A stretch of 33,173 nt of DNA from Bacteroidales bacterium (GTDB lineage: Bacteria; Bacteroidota; Bacteroidia; Bacteroidales; S143-33), in the NCBI GenBank assembly GCA_027031265.1, contig JALVRO010000203.1, forward strand, positions 1 through 33,173, given 5' to 3'. A program made the position numbers and the translations under genes. The notes under the pieces are model-generated. The model did no database searches. It had not been told where the DNA came from and saw only the letters and a program-made list of their open reading frames with translations. Of the stretch, positions 8,211 to 15,859 are shown piece after piece (the stretch's first letter is position 1; each line of letters begins with the position of its first letter).

Positions 8211-8270
8211 TAAGTAGCTGTAAAAAAAGAAGAAATAAAAATATGTATAAAATGGTGCCATAATCCTCAT
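8193..8270 (-). CDS. Phe/Tyr-rich leader peptide 2 (attenuation)
   Basis: A 25-codon ORF on the minus strand, too short for the ORF track. After a short N-terminus (MRIMAP) it reads FYTYFYFFFFYSY, 11 Phe/Tyr in 13 residues, and ends with the hydrophilic LSTRGR and TGA. A second in-frame ATG at codon 4 could be the real start. Both TTT/TTC and TAT/TAC codons are used, so it is not simply a poly-T stretch. The product is presumably not functional; the act of translating it senses charged tRNA-Phe and tRNA-Tyr. It contains no Trp codon. It lies 30 nt downstream of terminator 1 and upstream of terminator 2, in the leader of genes for Phe/Tyr synthesis. Confidence 0.87.
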   Translation of the reverse strand: MRIMAPFYTYFYFFFFYSYLSTRGR

Positions 8271-8299
8271 AAAATCGTGTAATTAAGTATTTTATAAAA

Positions 8300-8334
8300 C
8301 AAAAAGGAGTTTCAATCTAAGATTGAAACTCCTG
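8300..8334 (-). terminator. attenuator 1 intrinsic terminator
   Basis: On the minus strand AGGAGTTTCAATCT and AGATTGAAACTCCT form a perfect 14-bp inverted repeat (central base T; the actual loop would be a few bases wider), followed by TTTTG. It lies between the two leader peptides. With its T run on the minus-strand side it acts on the aromatic operon transcript. Confidence 0.9.
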
Positions 8335-8376
8335 AACAATAACTTAAAGGTTCCGGGCTTTTGTCCAGGAGCTTCA
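8324..8376 (-). promoter_or_regulatory. attenuator 1 antiterminator
   Basis: TGAAGCTCCTG (8376-8366), whose first three bases are the stop codon of leader peptide 1, is complementary over 11 bp with a single G-U wobble to CAGGAGTTTCA (8334-8324), the 5' arm of terminator 1. The length, the single wobble and the position relative to the leader stop mirror attenuator 2, although the sequences differ. Confidence 0.75.
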
Positions 8377-8415
8377 GGTTAAAAAATAAAAATATGAAAA
8401 TGCAAAATTTCTCAT
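8374..8415 (-). CDS. Phe/Tyr-rich leader peptide 1 (attenuation)
   Basis: A 13-codon ORF on the minus strand reading MRNFAFSYFYFLT, with six Phe/Tyr in residues 4-11, then TGA. An in-frame TAG just upstream fixes the start at this ATG. It begins about 20 nt after the predicted transcription start of the operon promoter, and its stop codon is the first part of antiterminator 1. It has no Trp codon. It is AT-rich, so chance Phe/Tyr codons are possible on their own. The match of promoter, ORF, antiterminator and terminator in the right order is what makes the call. Confidence 0.82.
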   Translation of the reverse strand: MRNFAFSYFYFLT

Positions 8416-8442
8416 CACTTGCTATAAAATTTTGTTATTAGA

Positions 8443-8472
8443 CAAATATAAACAAATCGTATTACATACAAA
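8443..8472 (-). promoter_or_regulatory. Bacteroidota-type promoter of the aromatic operon
   Basis: On the minus strand TTTG (8472-8469), an 18-nt spacer and TATATTTG (8450-8443) match the Bacteroidota -33 TTTG and -7 TAnnTTTG consensus. The predicted start would be near 8436, giving a very short 5' end before leader peptide 1, as attenuators need. No operator is evident. Confidence 0.7.
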
Positions 8473-8534
8473 ATTTTTTAACAAAAAAATTAAACAGTCG
8501 TGTTAGACTAAGGCCAACGTACTATGAATAAGCA

Positions 8535-9080
8535 TCATATCATTGTCGGGCCAAAGTCATCCGGGAAAAAGCGAGGCATATCAGGGCCGCCATCCCAATT
8601 TATTGGTCTGTGTATGTGGCAATATGGGCCTTTGCCGGTGCGGTCGTAGTAATCCTGATGATAATCTTCTGCAGGCCAAAACCGGTCATAGGGCAAAAGA
8701 CCTGTTTTTACATCATATCCCAGACTTAATAATTTCATTATCACCTGCTGTGCAATTTTCTTCTGATTCTCATTCAGATAAAAAATGTTTGACCTGTACT
8801 GGGGACCAATATCAGGCCCCTGGCCATCTTCCTGTGTAAAGTCATGTATCTCAAAGAAATATTTAACCAGATCCTCATAAGTAATTTTCTGTGGGTCAAA
8901 TTCCACAAGCACGGCCTCGTAATGACCTGTTGTACCAGTCTTTACTTGGTCATAAGTAGGTTTATCCACATGTCCGCCTGTGTATCCGACAGTTGTAGAA
9001 ACCACACCATCTAATTGTTTAAACAGATGCTCAACACCCCAGAAGCATCCAGCTGCAAAAACTGCTTTTCCTGTTTCCAT
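8535..9080 (-). CDS. msrA: peptide-methionine (S)-S-oxide reductase
   Basis: A 181-residue MsrA that reduces methionine S-sulfoxide in proteins with thioredoxin. The catalytic motif GCFWG is at residues 11-15 (nucleophile Cys12), followed by GYTGG, the substrate-contacting TGTTGHYEAVLVEFDP and the C-terminal YHQDYY segment. No MsrB domain is fused, and no export signal is seen, so it is cytosolic. The length fits stand-alone MsrA. A -7-like box (9113-9106) lies about 25 nt upstream of the ATG. It is followed on the same strand by the promoter and leader of the aromatic operon; no separate msrA terminator was found before that promoter. Confidence 0.95.
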   Translation of the reverse strand: METGKAVFAAGCFWGVEHLFKQLDGVVSTTVGYTGGHVDKPTYDQVKTGTTGHYEAVLVEFDPQKITYEDLVKYFFEIHDFTQEDGQGPDIGPQYRSNIFYLNENQKKIAQQVIMKLLSLGYDVKTGLLPYDRFWPAEDYHQDYYDRTGKGPYCHIHRPINWDGGPDMPRFFPDDFGPTMI

Positions 9081-9105
9081 TTGTCTGTGCTTTTTATACC
9101 TTTTA

Positions 9106-9113
9106 CAAAAATA
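9106..9113 (-). promoter_or_regulatory. -7 box (TAnnTTTG) before msrA
   Basis: The minus strand reads TATTTTTG about 25 nt upstream of the msrA start. No TTTG at a good distance for a -33 box was found (the nearest is 25 nt upstream), so only the -7 element is supported. Confidence 0.35.
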
Positions 9114-9224
9114 AAATAATCTAAAATCCGTTGCCTTGCAAATATTATAGAATACGAGGTGTTTTCTCCACGCTTGTATGGGAAATATGAGTTTACATTA
9201 AGATTTTTTCAATTAGTAATGGAA

Positions 9225-10097
9225 TTAGACCTTTATGCGTTCAAAGTTCAGGCCAAAGACAGCCTGTACTTTGGAAACAGACACAAAAGCCTTGTCATCC
9301 TCTTCTTTTATAACCCGCAGGATTCGTGCCTCATCTTGCTTTCGTGCCACGACCAGGAGCACATCAAATTCCCGCTTAGTATACCATCCATAGCCACGCC
9401 AGAGAGTAACACCACGTCCTACTTCATTGACAATACGTTCTGCAATCTGGTGAGTGCTCTGTGAGAAAACCATTATCTGGAAAGACTGCCGTTGGCCTTC
9501 CATGACTAGGTCTATAGCATAAGAAGCTACAGCCATCACTACGTAACCATATACGAGTTTTTCCACTGAATGGAATACCAGATATGACGACAGAATTATC
9601 AGAGCATCTGTGTAGAGAATAACCTTACCTGGGCTGATATTACGATAATTACTAACAATAAGCGCAATTATGTCTGTACCACCAGAATTTCCACCATTAT
9701 TAAAAGCAATACCCAATCCTGCGCCTGCCAGTCCTGCTCCTATGAGTGTAGCCATGAATTGATCGCTTACCAGAGGCTCAGTAAAGATCTTTTGCAAAAC
9801 CATAAAAAAAGCAGTGTTAACCAGAATACCGAAAATTGAATTCAAAGCAAAACGCCGTCCCAGGGTCTTATATCCAAGCAGAATCAATCCAATATTTATC
9901 AAAAGATACCACACACCTACGGGTATACCAAAGGTATAATACAACAGCGTGGAAATACCAGCCACTCCTCCACCTACAATCTTAGATGGAATAAGAAAAG
10001 CTGACCATCCAAAAGCGAAAATAAATAGGCCCAGGATGATAAAAAAGTATTGCCTAACAAGCTGAAAGATTGTTTGTTTGGTTTTACTCATGTGCAA
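9225..10097 (-). CDS. YitT family membrane protein (YitT_membrane + DUF2179)
   Basis: A 290-residue polytopic membrane protein. The first ~200 residues hold about five or six hydrophobic helices with the family's glycine-rich motifs (FLIPSKIVGGGVAGISTLLYY, and GLGIAFNNGGNSGGTDIIA). The last ~80 residues are a soluble DUF2179 domain (GRGVTLWRGYGWYTKREFDVL ... DDKAFVSVSKVQAVFGLNFERI). The order and length are normal for the family, whose transport or other function is not established. A -7-like box lies about 30 nt upstream of the start. A degraded second copy of the 3' end of such a gene lies immediately upstream (10179-10345), so this is the surviving paralogue. Confidence 0.92.
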   Translation of the reverse strand: MHMSKTKQTIFQLVRQYFFIILGLFIFAFGWSAFLIPSKIVGGGVAGISTLLYYTFGIPVGVWYLLINIGLILLGYKTLGRRFALNSIFGILVNTAFFMVLQKIFTEPLVSDQFMATLIGAGLAGAGLGIAFNNGGNSGGTDIIALIVSNYRNISPGKVILYTDALIILSSYLVFHSVEKLVYGYVVMAVASYAIDLVMEGQRQSFQIMVFSQSTHQIAERIVNEVGRGVTLWRGYGWYTKREFDVLLVVARKQDEARILRVIKEEDDKAFVSVSKVQAVFGLNFERIKV

Positions 10098-10126
10098 AAT
10101 GTTTTTTAAAATTCAAAAACAAGGTA

Positions 10127-10134
10127 CAAAGCTA
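10127..10134 (-). promoter_or_regulatory. -7 box (TAnnTTTG) before the YitT gene
   Basis: The minus strand reads TAGCTTTG about 30 nt upstream of the YitT start, a perfect match to the Bacteroidota -7 consensus. The -33 region (around GTTTCG) matches only weakly. Confidence 0.4.
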
Positions 10135-10178
10135 TTTTTTTAAGGCGAAACTTTTTCTAAAAAAATCTTATCACTTCA

Positions 10179-10345
10179 TCACACTTTAAACCGCTCAAAA
10201 TTAACTCCAAACACTCTCTGGGTCCCGGAAACAGACACAAAGCCTACTATCCTCATCTTTAATAACACGTAAATATAAGTCCCATCCTCATAATGGGAAT
10301 ATCCAGAATAATATCAATAGGACACCTGGAATACCAGATACATTC
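10179..10345 (-). pseudogene. relic of a second YitT/DUF2179 gene
   Basis: No ORF is called here, but translated pieces on the minus strand match the C-terminus of the neighbouring intact YitT protein. RVIKDED (intact: RVIKEED) is followed, after a frameshift, by FVSVSGTQRVFGVNFERFKV and a stop (intact: FVSVSKVQAVFGLNFERIKV). A further upstream piece, GYSHYEDGTYI, resembles the start of a DUF2179 domain. The 14-nt string TGGAATACCAGATA is shared exactly with 9571-9584 of the intact gene but lies much closer to the stop here, so internal deletion has occurred. The parts above 10306 are less certain. Nothing further was recognised in 10346-10503. Confidence 0.8.
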
Positions 10346-10503
10346 CCATAATTTTAAAAGGAATAAAAAAATTGTCCACAAATAAGACATTAGTAATATA
10401 ACTATCTGATTATCCTGTATTAAGAGCTTCACACCTTTTTGTCATTTCATTACTAAATTTCATTTTTTATCTTCGTATCTTACAGAAGGTAATAAAGAAA
10501 ATT

Positions 10504-12441
10504 ATGTTTACACCAGATAATCTACAAGAGTACCAGCAACATTTCCGCCATTTTGTGGAAAAAGAGCGCATGGCCGAAAAACAATTTCATCTGGATGAAA
10601 TAAGACGCTTACATGGACAGCAACGAGAAAAACGCGGCAGAGCAATTCTTCACCTAAACGCTAAGCTCTTAGGACATTTTCTCGACTATTATGTTTACCG
10701 CTTAGGACGGCCACACATGCCCGAACACCAGATAAAAACAGGTGATATAGTGCTCGTTAGTGCTGGCAATCCACTTCATTTTAACATAGAAGGCACTGTC
10801 AGTGCTATTGGCAACCGTTTCATTGAAGTAATGCTTCCACAGCGCATATTTAAAGCACAGGAATACCGGCTAGATCTTTATGTTAATGACATCACATACA
10901 AACGTATGCTCGAGGCTATAGACTCTCTACTCTCTTCGCTCTTTCCCGTCGATATACTGCTGGGCAAACGTTCTCCACACGTCAAAGAAATAGAAATAAC
11001 AAGTCCACGGCTCAATGATTCGCAGAACAAAGCTTTGACCAGGGCTGTGGAGAGTGAATTATTCCTCCTGCATGGCCCGCCTGGCACTGGGAAAACATGG
11101 ACACTGGCCGAGATTATTCGCGCAAATCTGGGCAAAAAGATCCTTGTCACTGCCGATAGCAACGTAGCTGTAGACAACCTTGTGGAATATTTCACCGATC
11201 AGCAGATTGTCCGGATTGGGCACCCTGCACGTATTGACCAGAAACTATTACGGTTTAGCCTGGACGTGCGTATCCGCAGTCATCCCCGTTACAAGAAAGT
11301 AGAAAAGCTCACAAAGCAAATAGATCAGTTGAGGCGTGAGCAGGAGGAGCGTTATATCAAACCCAGCCCCAGCAAGCGTCGCGGCCTGTCTAATGAACAG
11401 ATCATTGAGATGGCCGAGCGGGGCAAAGCCGCGCGAGGCCTGACAGCCAGGACCATGGTCAAGATGTCACACTGGATAAAACTTCAGGACAAAATCAACG
11501 CTCTGTACAAGAAACGCGAGCGTCTGGTAGAGAGCATAGCAGGTGAAATACTGGACGAGGCCGTGATAATCTTTGCCACCAATGCAGGGGCAGGCAATGA
11601 GTTTCTCCAGGGCCGCACCTTTGATATTGTCTTTGTGGACGAGGCGGCCCAGGCCACAGAGCCATCAGTGCTCATTCCGCTGGTACGGGCCCGCCGTGCG
11701 GTGATGGTCGGAGACCATCACCAATTGCCGCCCACTGTCCTGTCGCGTGATGCGCAGGACCTTAGCGTGACGCTATTCGAGCGCTTGACAGGTCTTTATC
11801 CTGAGGCTACAGACATGCTGACCACCCAATACCGTATGAATGACATTATATGCCGCTTTCCCAGCTGCAAGTTCTATGACTGCCGCCTGCAAAGCCATGA
11901 ATCGGTGCGGGATATTGTGTTTTCGGACCTGACAGGAGGCAAGACAAGCGCTCTAGTGGGCGGCAATGTACCCATAGTTTTCTATGACACGGCGGGTCGC
12001 TGGCGCGAGAGGAAAAAGGCAGATAGCCCATCGCGTTATAACCCCGGCGAAGCAGACTTTGTTACCAGACTGGCCCGCGAGCTCCTCTGTCCCGGACTCA
12101 GGCCAGAACATATTGGCATTATTACCCCATACAAAGACCATGAACAGTACATAAAACGCCGTACTGGCGAGATAGAAGTCAAATCAGTTGATGGCTTCCA
12201 GGGACGTGAGAAACAGGTTATTATCCTAAGCCTTGTGCGATCCAATGAAGAAGCACAGATAGGCTTCCTCAAAGACCTCAGACGCCTGAATGTGGCTATC
12301 ACACGCGCCAAACGTAAACTAATAATTGTTGGGGATGCCCAGACTTTGACTGCTGAGCCGTTTTTTGCAGAGTTGATAGATTATATCAAAGACAATGGCC
12401 TTTTTCTCAAAGCCGGAGAATTTTCTAACCTTAGCAAATAA
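10504..12441 (+). CDS. IGHMBP2/Dna2-like superfamily 1B helicase
   Basis: A 645-residue SF1B (Upf1-like) helicase resembling the 'IGHMBP2 family' proteins of bacteria and archaea. A small beta-barrel region (about 75-130, KTGDIVLVSAGNP) precedes the motor. Walker A is GPPGTGKTW at 191-199, motif Ia is TADSNVAVDNL, Walker B is FVDEAAQATEP near 378, motif III is GDHHQLPPTV near 403, motif IV is QYRMND, motif V is SVDGFQGREK near 562 and motif VI is LNVAITRAKRK near 598. All motor residues look intact, so ATP-driven 5'-3' unwinding of DNA or RNA is expected. The cellular role (replication, repair or RNA metabolism) is unknown for these bacterial members. It is monocistronic; the upstream region ends in the YitT relic. 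Confidence 0.92.
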   Translation: MFTPDNLQEYQQHFRHFVEKERMAEKQFHLDEIRRLHGQQREKRGRAILHLNAKLLGHFLDYYVYRLGRPHMPEHQIKTGDIVLVSAGNPLHFNIEGTVSAIGNRFIEVMLPQRIFKAQEYRLDLYVNDITYKRMLEAIDSLLSSLFPVDILLGKRSPHVKEIEITSPRLNDSQNKALTRAVESELFLLHGPPGTGKTWTLAEIIRANLGKKILVTADSNVAVDNLVEYFTDQQIVRIGHPARIDQKLLRFSLDVRIRSHPRYKKVEKLTKQIDQLRREQEERYIKPSPSKRRGLSNEQIIEMAERGKAARGLTARTMVKMSHWIKLQDKINALYKKRERLVESIAGEILDEAVIIFATNAGAGNEFLQGRTFDIVFVDEAAQATEPSVLIPLVRARRAVMVGDHHQLPPTVLSRDAQDLSVTLFERLTGLYPEATDMLTTQYRMNDIICRFPSCKFYDCRLQSHESVRDIVFSDLTGGKTSALVGGNVPIVFYDTAGRWRERKKADSPSRYNPGEADFVTRLARELLCPGLRPEHIGIITPYKDHEQYIKRRTGEIEVKSVDGFQGREKQVIILSLVRSNEEAQIGFLKDLRRLNVAITRAKRKLIIVGDAQTLTAEPFFAELIDYIKDNGLFLKAGEFSNLSK

Positions 12442-12547
12442 AACTGTTCTACGAGAATTGACAATTTTTTAAGACAAAAAAGCGAGATAAACATTCAAAC
12501 CAATAATTAACAAACATATACTTTTGTAGACGAAGACAACACCTTTT

Positions 12548-12733
12548 ATGATAGCAGATTCAATAAAGCCTCCAAAATTAGATTATTTAACTATTACGCC
12601 GGTATATCCTGGCACGGTTTCTCGGGAATACCAAATCTTGGTAGAACAAGATAAGTTTGTATTTATTATCAATTTCATTTTTCTTAAAATTATTAATAAT
12701 TTCAAAGTCCAAATATTAAGTGCAGGGCCATGA
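12548..12733 (+). CDS. small hypothetical ORF overlapping the 5'-nucleotidase start
   Basis: A 61-codon ORF whose stop overlaps the next gene's start (ATGA at 12730-12733), an arrangement often seen with translational coupling. A -7-like box TACTTTTG (12519-12526) lies about 20 nt before its ATG, but no -33 box is visible. The protein (MIADSIKPPKLDYLTI, then a hydrophobic FVFIINFIFLKIINNF stretch) matches no family I recognise. It could be a real small protein, a translated leader or a chance ORF. The upstream gap 12442-12547 shows no terminator or other element. Confidence 0.25.
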   Translation: MIADSIKPPKLDYLTITPVYPGTVSREYQILVEQDKFVFIINFIFLKIINNFKVQILSAGP

Positions 12734-14466
12734 AAAAAATATTACTTTTATTAATTGCAATCTCTGTGATACTAACCTCATGCCATCAAAAGCATGAAAA
12801 TTATGTTATTAATGTCCTTGAGACCTCTGATGTTCATGGTCAAATTTTTCCATATAATTTCGTATATGGAGACACAGCAGACCATTCCCTGGCGCAGGTG
12901 TACACCTATGTAAAACATGTAAGATCACAAGCATCAGAAGCAACAATTCTGCTGGATAATGGAGATATCATCCAGGGCGACCCAACGGTTTATTATTACA
13001 ACTTCATTGACACTACTGACAAGCATCTGGTAGCCAGAGTATTTAATTTCATGGGATATGATGCAGCTACGGTTGGTAATCATGACATAGAGGCTGGTCA
13101 TGCTGTTTATGACCGTCTTCGCAATGAGTTTGATTTTCCATGGCTATCTGCTAATGCTGTGCGCACAGACAATGGCCAGCCTTATTTCCGACCTTATACT
13201 ATCCTCAAGCGGGGAGATATTAAGATAGCAATTCTGGGTCTGACAACACCTGGTATTCCCCACTGGCTGCCCAAAAACTTATACAAAGGCATGGTGTTTA
13301 AGGATATGATAGAGACAGCCCGTTATTGGGTCAAGTATATCAAAGAAAACGAAAACCCTGATATTCTCATTGGACTATTCCATGCAGGTCACGATTGGAG
13401 TTACGGTGGAGCAGATAGTAGTGAGTGTTGCAACGAGAATGCCTCATTGCTCATAGCCCAACGTATACCAGGGTTTGATATTATTCTTATAGGTCACGAT
13501 CATGATGAATTTGTGACTTATGTGGTTAATAACAAAGGTGATAGCGTCCTGGTACTGGACCCCGCTTCCAAGGCCCGCTTCATCAGTCATGCTGTTATCA
13601 CACTTACCTGGGATAGTAAAAACAAACAATACATCAAACATGTGACAGGCAAGCTCGTGGCTACTGATACAATAAAGCCAGATCCGGGTTTTATCAAAGA
13701 ATTCTGGTCTGATTTCTTAAAAATAAAAACATATATTTCAGACACAGTGGGTTTTCTAAGCCAGGAGTTGGATAGCCGCCAGGCCTTTTTTGGCGATAAT
13801 GCTTTCCTTGACCTTATCCACCGAGTACAGCTTCAGGTCTCTGGTGCAGACATTTCCTTTGCTGCACCACTCAAATTTAATGCACAAATACCTGCAGGTC
13901 CTGTGACAGTTGGAGAGATGTTCAGTCTCTATCGTTATGAAAATATGCTTTACACAATGCGTCTCAAGGGTAGCGAGATAAAAGACTATCTGGAATATTC
14001 TTATAGCTTGTGGCTCGATGACAAGCCACAGATAGACGGCCATCTTCTAGAATTTGCTCCCGACGGGCACAGGCTAAAGAACAAGTATTACAACTTTGAC
14101 TCAGGCGAAGGCCTGCTCTACAGCGTAGACCTGACAAAGCCCGAAGGAGAAAGAATAACAATAACAGGATTGACAGACGGAAGGACCTTTGACACAGCAG
14201 CTTATTACACAGTAGCAATAAACTCCTATCGTGGTAATGGTGGCGGAGGACATCTGACACGTGGAGCACATATACCACAGGATAGCCTCTCCAGCCGCTT
14301 GATAAAATCCACTGACAAGGATCTGAGACTGTATATAATGCAATATCTGGAGAAACAAAAAGTCTATGAACCAACGGTCAACAACAACTGGCAGTTTGTA
14401 CCAGAGAAATTAGCGCAGAAGCTCGAGCAGAAAGATTATCAGATATTGTTTGGAACCCAGAAATAA
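12730..14466 (+). CDS. lipoprotein 5'-nucleotidase / UDP-sugar hydrolase (metallophosphatase)
   Basis: A 578-residue two-domain phosphoesterase of the UshA/CpdB family. An N-terminal lipoprotein signal ends at Cys18 (VILTSC), so it should be anchored to the periplasmic face or outer membrane. The metallophosphatase domain shows the dimetal motifs TSDVHGQ (34-36), DNGDIIQGDP, VGNHDIEAG and GHDHDEF. The C-terminal 5_nucleotid_C domain begins near 330 and contains INSYRGNGGGGH, matching the substrate-binding loop. It probably removes phosphate from extracellular nucleotides, cyclic nucleotides or nucleotide sugars for scavenging; the exact substrate is not decidable. Met 12730 directly precedes the basic n-region KKI and is a good start. 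A terminator follows. Confidence 0.92.
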   Translation: MKKILLLLIAISVILTSCHQKHENYVINVLETSDVHGQIFPYNFVYGDTADHSLAQVYTYVKHVRSQASEATILLDNGDIIQGDPTVYYYNFIDTTDKHLVARVFNFMGYDAATVGNHDIEAGHAVYDRLRNEFDFPWLSANAVRTDNGQPYFRPYTILKRGDIKIAILGLTTPGIPHWLPKNLYKGMVFKDMIETARYWVKYIKENENPDILIGLFHAGHDWSYGGADSSECCNENASLLIAQRIPGFDIILIGHDHDEFVTYVVNNKGDSVLVLDPASKARFISHAVITLTWDSKNKQYIKHVTGKLVATDTIKPDPGFIKEFWSDFLKIKTYISDTVGFLSQELDSRQAFFGDNAFLDLIHRVQLQVSGADISFAAPLKFNAQIPAGPVTVGEMFSLYRYENMLYTMRLKGSEIKDYLEYSYSLWLDDKPQIDGHLLEFAPDGHRLKNKYYNFDSGEGLLYSVDLTKPEGERITITGLTDGRTFDTAAYYTVAINSYRGNGGGGHLTRGAHIPQDSLSSRLIKSTDKDLRLYIMQYLEKQKVYEPTVNNNWQFVPEKLAQKLEQKDYQILFGTQK

Positions 14467-14489
14467 TTTAGCTTTTGCCTGTAGCATAG

Positions 14490-14522
14490 AAAAGCCCAGG
14501 CCTGGGAGGGTCTGGGCTTTTT
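14490..14522 (+). terminator. intrinsic terminator after the 5'-nucleotidase gene
   Basis: AAAAGCCCAG pairs with CTGGGCTTTT (10 bp) around a 12-nt G-rich loop, followed by a T tract; it lies 24 nt after the stop codon. Confidence 0.88.
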
Positions 14523-14663
14523 GTTATTTAGTCGACAAATTTATGGTTTTTAATTGAAAAAATCAATGACTTTTCTCATCTAATAATTACCTGACAATCA
14601 ATAAATTTTATTGTTAATTTTTCTCAACGGCCATGAGTCTACCAAACATTCAAAAACAAAAAA

Positions 14664-15824
14664 ATGAAAAAGTTTTTTTTCTTTTTAATGCTTCTCTCCT
14701 CCTTGCTTTTCATCTCTTCTTGCAAAAAAGGAGGCAGAAGCAAGGTAAAGAACGTTGATCGAGAACCAAATGATAATATCAAAAAAGCGGTTCTTCTCAA
14801 GTCTGACACTGGCACATTTGTCACCAAATTAGAGAGTGGGTCAGATGTTGACTGGTTCAAATTCAATATTCCTGCACCTGGCTATTACATTGTAATAACT
14901 GAGAACACGGACATACCGAAAGAAATTTATTTAGCAGTACAATTTTACTATTATGATGACACAAAACCTTATAAGACAGTATCAATATCAGGGGATATGG
15001 CCTTTCCTGCTATTCTCCATGTAGACCAGCCTGGAACTTATTACTTTACCATAAGAGAATATTGGGAACAAAGCTATGAAGAGCCAATTGTTTTCAAAAC
15101 AAGATTCATAAAAGAATTTGATAAATATGAAATCAATGACTGGTATGACATGGCCAGAGACCTGGACATTAACAGCCAGATTACTTTTTACATTTATCCA
15201 TATTATGACCATGACTGGTTTAAGATCAAACTCAATGGACAAAAAGGCTATCTCAAAGCAATGGTCAAAGAGACCCACGATGAGGTCACTCCTGAATTAC
15301 GCTACTATACCTACGATGAATGGTCAAAGGAGAAAGTTAAAGTTTACCTGGACTGGAACAAGCTACCTGTGTCCATTCCCTTGCCTAATGAAAAGTTCAT
15401 TTATTTAGAGCTTCACGACGACTGGGACGACAAGCAAACTCTTGAACCTTACACACTTAAATTACAATATTTACCAGAGATGGATTCATTAGAACCTAAC
15501 GATGACTACCAACATGCAACGGTAGCGCATATTGGGGATACATTGAATGTTGCGATTTTCCCCAGATATGACAAGGATTATTTCAAGCTAACCATACCAG
15601 ACACAGACTCTGTAACACTGCTTGCTCTAAATTACGAAGGCGACATCAAACCAGAGGTTAAATTCTTTACCCTGGACAACTACGAAAAACTGAAAGATTA
15701 TTCTGATTGGCATCTGTTGCCATTTACATTTGCTGTGGAGCCTGGCAAGACATATTATTTCTGCCTGCATGACGACTGGGAAGATGCAGAATCCGAAAAA
15801 CCGTTCCAGCTTATAATCAAGTAA
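14664..15824 (+). CDS. lipoprotein with three PPC-like beta-sandwich repeats
   Basis: A 386-residue lipoprotein: MKKFFFFLMLLSSLLFISSC gives a signal peptide with lipidation Cys20. The rest is three similar ~120-residue modules starting with DREPNDNIKKAV (about 33), KYEINDWYDMARDL (about 153) and DSLEPNDDYQHAT (about 275). Each continues with a D-W/Y-F-K-x-x-I/L core (DVDWFKFNIP, DHDWFKIKL, DKDYFKLTIP) and a Y-Y-F/LxLHDDWxD end. This is the layout of bacterial pre-peptidase C-terminal (PPC) domains, normally accessories of secreted proteases; here no catalytic domain is attached. Surface binding is a guess. It stands alone between two strong terminators. Confidence 0.82.
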   Translation: MKKFFFFLMLLSSLLFISSCKKGGRSKVKNVDREPNDNIKKAVLLKSDTGTFVTKLESGSDVDWFKFNIPAPGYYIVITENTDIPKEIYLAVQFYYYDDTKPYKTVSISGDMAFPAILHVDQPGTYYFTIREYWEQSYEEPIVFKTRFIKEFDKYEINDWYDMARDLDINSQITFYIYPYYDHDWFKIKLNGQKGYLKAMVKETHDEVTPELRYYTYDEWSKEKVKVYLDWNKLPVSIPLPNEKFIYLELHDDWDDKQTLEPYTLKLQYLPEMDSLEPNDDYQHATVAHIGDTLNVAIFPRYDKDYFKLTIPDTDSVTLLALNYEGDIKPEVKFFTLDNYEKLKDYSDWHLLPFTFAVEPGKTYYFCLHDDWEDAESEKPFQLIIK

Positions 15825-15859
15825 GGAACAATACAATATATTGCGCAAAAAAGCACCTC

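Noticed and set aside
8341-8380. an additional anti-antiterminator hairpin in attenuator 1 (AAGCTCCTGG with CCCGGAACCTT)
   Set aside because: It has two mismatches in ten positions; it may contribute but is too weak to list as a feature.
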